Positions 61,798 through 64,000 of a stretch of DNA of 64,000 nt are shown piece by piece. The stretch covers positions 124,001-188,000 of the forward strand of contig NZ_ATXK01000005.1 in NCBI RefSeq assembly GCF_000421645.1. Direction: 5' to 3'. Within the stretch, counting starts at the first letter, position 1. The number at the start of each line of letters is the position of its first letter. The position numbers and the translations under genes are program-made. The notes below the pieces were generated by a model. The model saw only the letters and a program-made list of their open reading frames with translations. It ran no database searches and had not been told where the DNA came from. Source of the stretch: Aurantimonas coralicida DSM 14790 (GTDB lineage: Bacteria > Pseudomonadota > Alphaproteobacteria > Rhizobiales > Rhizobiaceae).

Positions 61798-62537
61798 TTC
61801 TCAAACACGTCGCAGATTTCGAAGAGATAGATGAGAACAGCGATGCCTGCGGTCTTATCGGCTTGTCGACGCAGACCGCGCTGGGCAAAGGCGCACATCA
61901 ACTCGAAAAGCTCGTCGCCCTTATGGCCCTCTTTCCGGCGAGCATAATATTCTTCAAGGAAGCCGGCCTTCAGCCGCTCAGGAAAGTCAGGATCGAGTTG
62001 AGCTTCCGCTTCAACATACTCGGCAACGGTGGCGCGCGAGGTCAGTCCCGCGGCGATGATGTGACGAGATCCATTCGAGAGCGCGTTCTTTTTGATCTTC
62101 TCCTCCGGAGCGAGGAGATCGAAAGAGCCATTTGGGGCCGGCGCTTGGCTCGCAACCCAAGAGACGGCGTTCTGCAATTCGGGGAAGGCGACGTCAGCAA
62201 AGGCCTCTTCCATGGCTTGCCGGACCTGCTTTTCGTGGCTCTCCTTCAGTTGCAGAAGGGTCGCGGTCGGCCAATCGGCCTCGACCTTGTCGATGATCGT
62301 GTGGTGATCGGTGCATAGATAGATGAGGTTCCGGACGTTATCGCGCTCGTCATCGGTCATCGACGCGTCATAACGGGCAGCGGTCGGCTTCTCACCACGG
62401 ATGTGCGCGGCCTCGCCGACATAGGTATCGTCTCCCACCTGGGCGTCGTAGGTGAGGTGCTTGCCGCAATTCGGAAATGCGCACACTCCGCCGCTCCGAA
62501 AGGCCAGAATAATTCTGGTCGGGTAACTAGCGCTCAT
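61794..62537 (-). CDS. ABC-three-component system HNH effector
   Basis: This 247-residue protein has an N-terminal HNH nuclease (C19 and C24 in CAFPNCG, H45 in EAAHIRGEKP, C75, H78 and H79 in LIYLCTDHHTIID) and a C-terminal ABC-3C-specific domain (from about residue 150). It should cut DNA when the DUF2326 ATPase is triggered. It is the first gene of the run; the promoter lies between 62538 and 62628. Confidence 0.85.
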   Translation of the reverse strand: MSASYPTRIILAFRSGGVCAFPNCGKHLTYDAQVGDDTYVGEAAHIRGEKPTAARYDASMTDDERDNVRNLIYLCTDHHTIIDKVEADWPTATLLQLKESHEKQVRQAMEEAFADVAFPELQNAVSWVASQAPAPNGSFDLLAPEEKIKKNALSNGSRHIIAAGLTSRATVAEYVEAEAQLDPDFPERLKAGFLEEYYARRKEGHKGDELFELMCAFAQRGLRRQADKTAGIAVLIYLFEICDVFEK

Positions 62538-62628
62538 AGCCTACGCCTGTCCGCGCGCGAACGTTGCCATGGTCTCGGTCAAAGGATCGAAGGGCGTTGA
62601 TGAGCATTCCCCCGGGGCGAGTGCCTAC

Positions 62629-63666
62629 TTAGCTGTTAATGACGTCTTGGAGTGCAGCAATTTTTTCTAGTATATCGTCAAATGACGGCGGTGTTTGGTC
62701 AAACATCATCGGCGCCATCGCCCGATAATCTGCTTTCAGGTCTTTCACGCGCGCGTCGGTCGGCGTCAGCCGGAGTGTGCCTGGCCGAGCCTTATCGTAG
62801 CTGGCCCAGTTCGAACGAAAGAAGGTGGTTTTGTGATGCGCGACCTGCGCCAGTAGATTGAAGTCGGCAACGGCGGCTTGGCCCTCATCCGTGTCGAGGA
62901 GCATGGCGAGGTCGTAGTAGTGCCGAGAGAAATACTGCGGCGTCGGTGACGCGGCGGGGCGATGCGCTTCCGCATGGAGAGCGGTTGCCTTTTCCCAGAA
63001 AGTCCGCCGCGCTGACAGCACCGTTACGCTGGTGTCGGCATCGGTGAAGAAGTCCGGATAGTCGTCGGCCGCGTAGGGGCGTATGACTTTTTCCTCGGTC
63101 GGCCAGGGATCGCCGCGCGCGCCGAGCTCGAATTTTACGCGCGGCGTGATGTAGGCCATGCCTTCGTATTCGGCGGCAGGGAGCGCGGTCGGATAGTGGA
63201 AGTTGACGGTCTGCGCGTCACCGGCGTCTATCTCTAGCGACCACTCGCTTTCGGTCGGCTCGCCGAGTTGGCCGACGATCGCGGCGCGAAGCGCTGGGAG
63301 AAGTTTCTCGGCGATGTGCTGCTCGACATCGCTGACCAGGTCGTCGATCAGCCGAGCCGCCTGCTTCTTGCTGATCCCCTCCTTATCGGGGTCGCGCTCG
63401 CCGGTGTATCCGAGTTCGGCACGGTCGAACGACAAGTCGATGTCCTCGGAGAACCGGCGAATACCGTTGAATGCCTTTGAGAGCGACGTGCCGCCCTTAA
63501 AAACGAGGGTTGCAGTGGTGCCCTTCGGTAGACCGAACAGGCGCTTCAGGCTCCAACATACCCAGAAGTCCTTTTCGATGATCGTATTGGCGACGCCCCG
63601 CCGGGCGCCGGTCTCCCCGAAGAGAGCTGCGCGATCGTCGGTGGGAAGGCGAGCGACATCATCCAT
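62629..63666 (-). CDS. nucleotidyltransferase toxin AbiEii-like
   Basis: This 345-residue nucleotidyltransferase (FKGGTSLSKAFNGIRRFSEDIDLSFDR, motif GGTSLSK at 58-64 and SEDIDLS at 73-79) matches the AbiEii/AbiGii toxin family of type IV toxin-antitoxin and phage-exclusion systems. Its start lies within the 3' end of the antitoxin-type gene (8-base overlap). Convention suggests it inactivates tRNA or another target by nucleotide transfer. Confidence 0.9.
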   Translation of the reverse strand: MDDVARLPTDDRAALFGETGARRGVANTIIEKDFWVCWSLKRLFGLPKGTTATLVFKGGTSLSKAFNGIRRFSEDIDLSFDRAELGYTGERDPDKEGISKKQAARLIDDLVSDVEQHIAEKLLPALRAAIVGQLGEPTESEWSLEIDAGDAQTVNFHYPTALPAAEYEGMAYITPRVKFELGARGDPWPTEEKVIRPYAADDYPDFFTDADTSVTVLSARRTFWEKATALHAEAHRPAASPTPQYFSRHYYDLAMLLDTDEGQAAVADFNLLAQVAHHKTTFFRSNWASYDKARPGTLRLTPTDARVKDLKADYRAMAPMMFDQTPPSFDDILEKIAALQDVINS

Positions 63667-64000
63667 CGATATCGGCCACCGCTGCGTGGGCAATCGAGAC
63701 GAGCGTGGGCCGCATCCAGGCGGGCGCTTGAAGGGCGGTTGAGGCCAACGTCTTCTTGTCGTTGGCCGAAAGCCGGTGCGCCGCGACCTGCGCGACGTCA
63801 GCCGCCCGAACGGGGCCGACATGACGAAGCGCCTGAACCACCGTCCCGGCGGGGCTGCCCGGTGCGATCAGATGCTTGGGCGAGGCGTGGCGAAGGTCGA
63901 CGATGCGCTTTCCCAGCACGACGCGCCGCGACGGGCCGTCGGTCAGATAAGTGCTTTGTGCCGGAACCTGGGTCGAAAGGCCGAGCGCGTTCGCTGCGCG
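63659..64000 (-). CDS. DUF6088/AbiEi-like antitoxin, 5' end beyond the window
   Basis: The visible 113 residues read RAANALGLSTQVPAQ, STYLTDGPSRRVVLGKRIVDLRHASPKHL and LRHVGPVRAADVAQVAAHRLSA, the C-terminal part of an AbiEi/DUF6088 antitoxin. The N-terminal winged helix, which would bind its own promoter, is outside the window. It overlaps the toxin gene and should neutralise it. Confidence 0.85.
   Translation of the reverse strand, partial: RAANALGLSTQVPAQSTYLTDGPSRRVVLGKRIVDLRHASPKHLIAPGSPAGTVVQALRHVGPVRAADVAQVAAHRLSANDKKTLASTALQAPAWMRPTLVSIAHAAVADIDG

Noticed and set aside
1..64000. tRNA or rRNA genes, CRISPR arrays, insertion sequences or attachment sites
   Set aside because: None could be recognised by reading; no integrase or transposase motifs are present in the window and no flanking direct repeats were seen.

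Overview
The window is high-GC DNA, almost certainly from an alphaproteobacterium. Three things point there: an SOS operator of the form GTTC-N7-GTTC in front of imuA, the imuA-imuB-dnaE2 mutagenesis cassette, and a trb/traG/relaxase conjugation module of the kind found on ICEs and large plasmids of sphingomonads, methylobacteria and rhizobia. I cannot name the genus. No rRNA, tRNA, CRISPR array, integrase, transposase or element end was recognised, so I cannot tell whether the element is an ICE or a plasmid.

Positions 1-12288 hold an oxidant-stress island. It contains two msrA genes, msrB, an alpha/beta-hydrolase-OsmC fusion, an RclC-like (DUF417) membrane protein, a ZIP metal transporter, a YeeE/YedE membrane protein, rpiA and gap, two LysR regulators and three paralogous MarR regulators. 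Two of the MarR proteins carry a C-terminal cysteine cluster. A 15-bp palindrome (TATGCG-N3-CGCATA) or a close variant recurs seven times in the promoter regions of this island, which suggests one small regulon.

Positions 12285-31161 hold the conjugation and replication core, all on the minus strand: repA, iteron-like repeats, parA, an RHH protein, DUF2840, the TraF peptidase, DUF736, a lytic transglycosylase, the relaxase, traG, a CopG-type protein, then trbB-C-D-E-J-K-L-F-G-I and DUF2274. Most neighbours overlap by 1-4 bases. Positions 31288-46728 hold the maintenance half: a frameshifted DUF6499/DUF2285 regulator, small regulators, a second DUF736 protein, DUF2493, a toprim protein, a 1440-residue strawberry-notch-like helicase/methylase, a large ParB, DUF5983 and ArdC anti-restriction. 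The parB and ardC leaders share a 10-bp stem whose 3' arm runs into the Shine-Dalgarno sequence.

Positions 46888-64000 are accessory DNA. They hold a GAF-GGDEF-EAL protein; a compact three-gene cassette (winged-helix-like protein, GIY-YIG/T5orf172-like nuclease with a possible EVE/PUA-like N-terminus, HEPN protein); the SOS mutasome; a six-gene run that joins a DUF4365 protein, a TIGR02391 HEPN protein and an uncharacterised protein to an ABC-three-component system (DUF2326 ATPase, middle component, HNH effector); and an AbiE-type toxin-antitoxin pair cut by the window end. The best candidates for something undescribed are the 48936-50935 cassette, the six-gene ABC-3C run, the parB/ardC leader hairpin and the MarR palindrome regulon.
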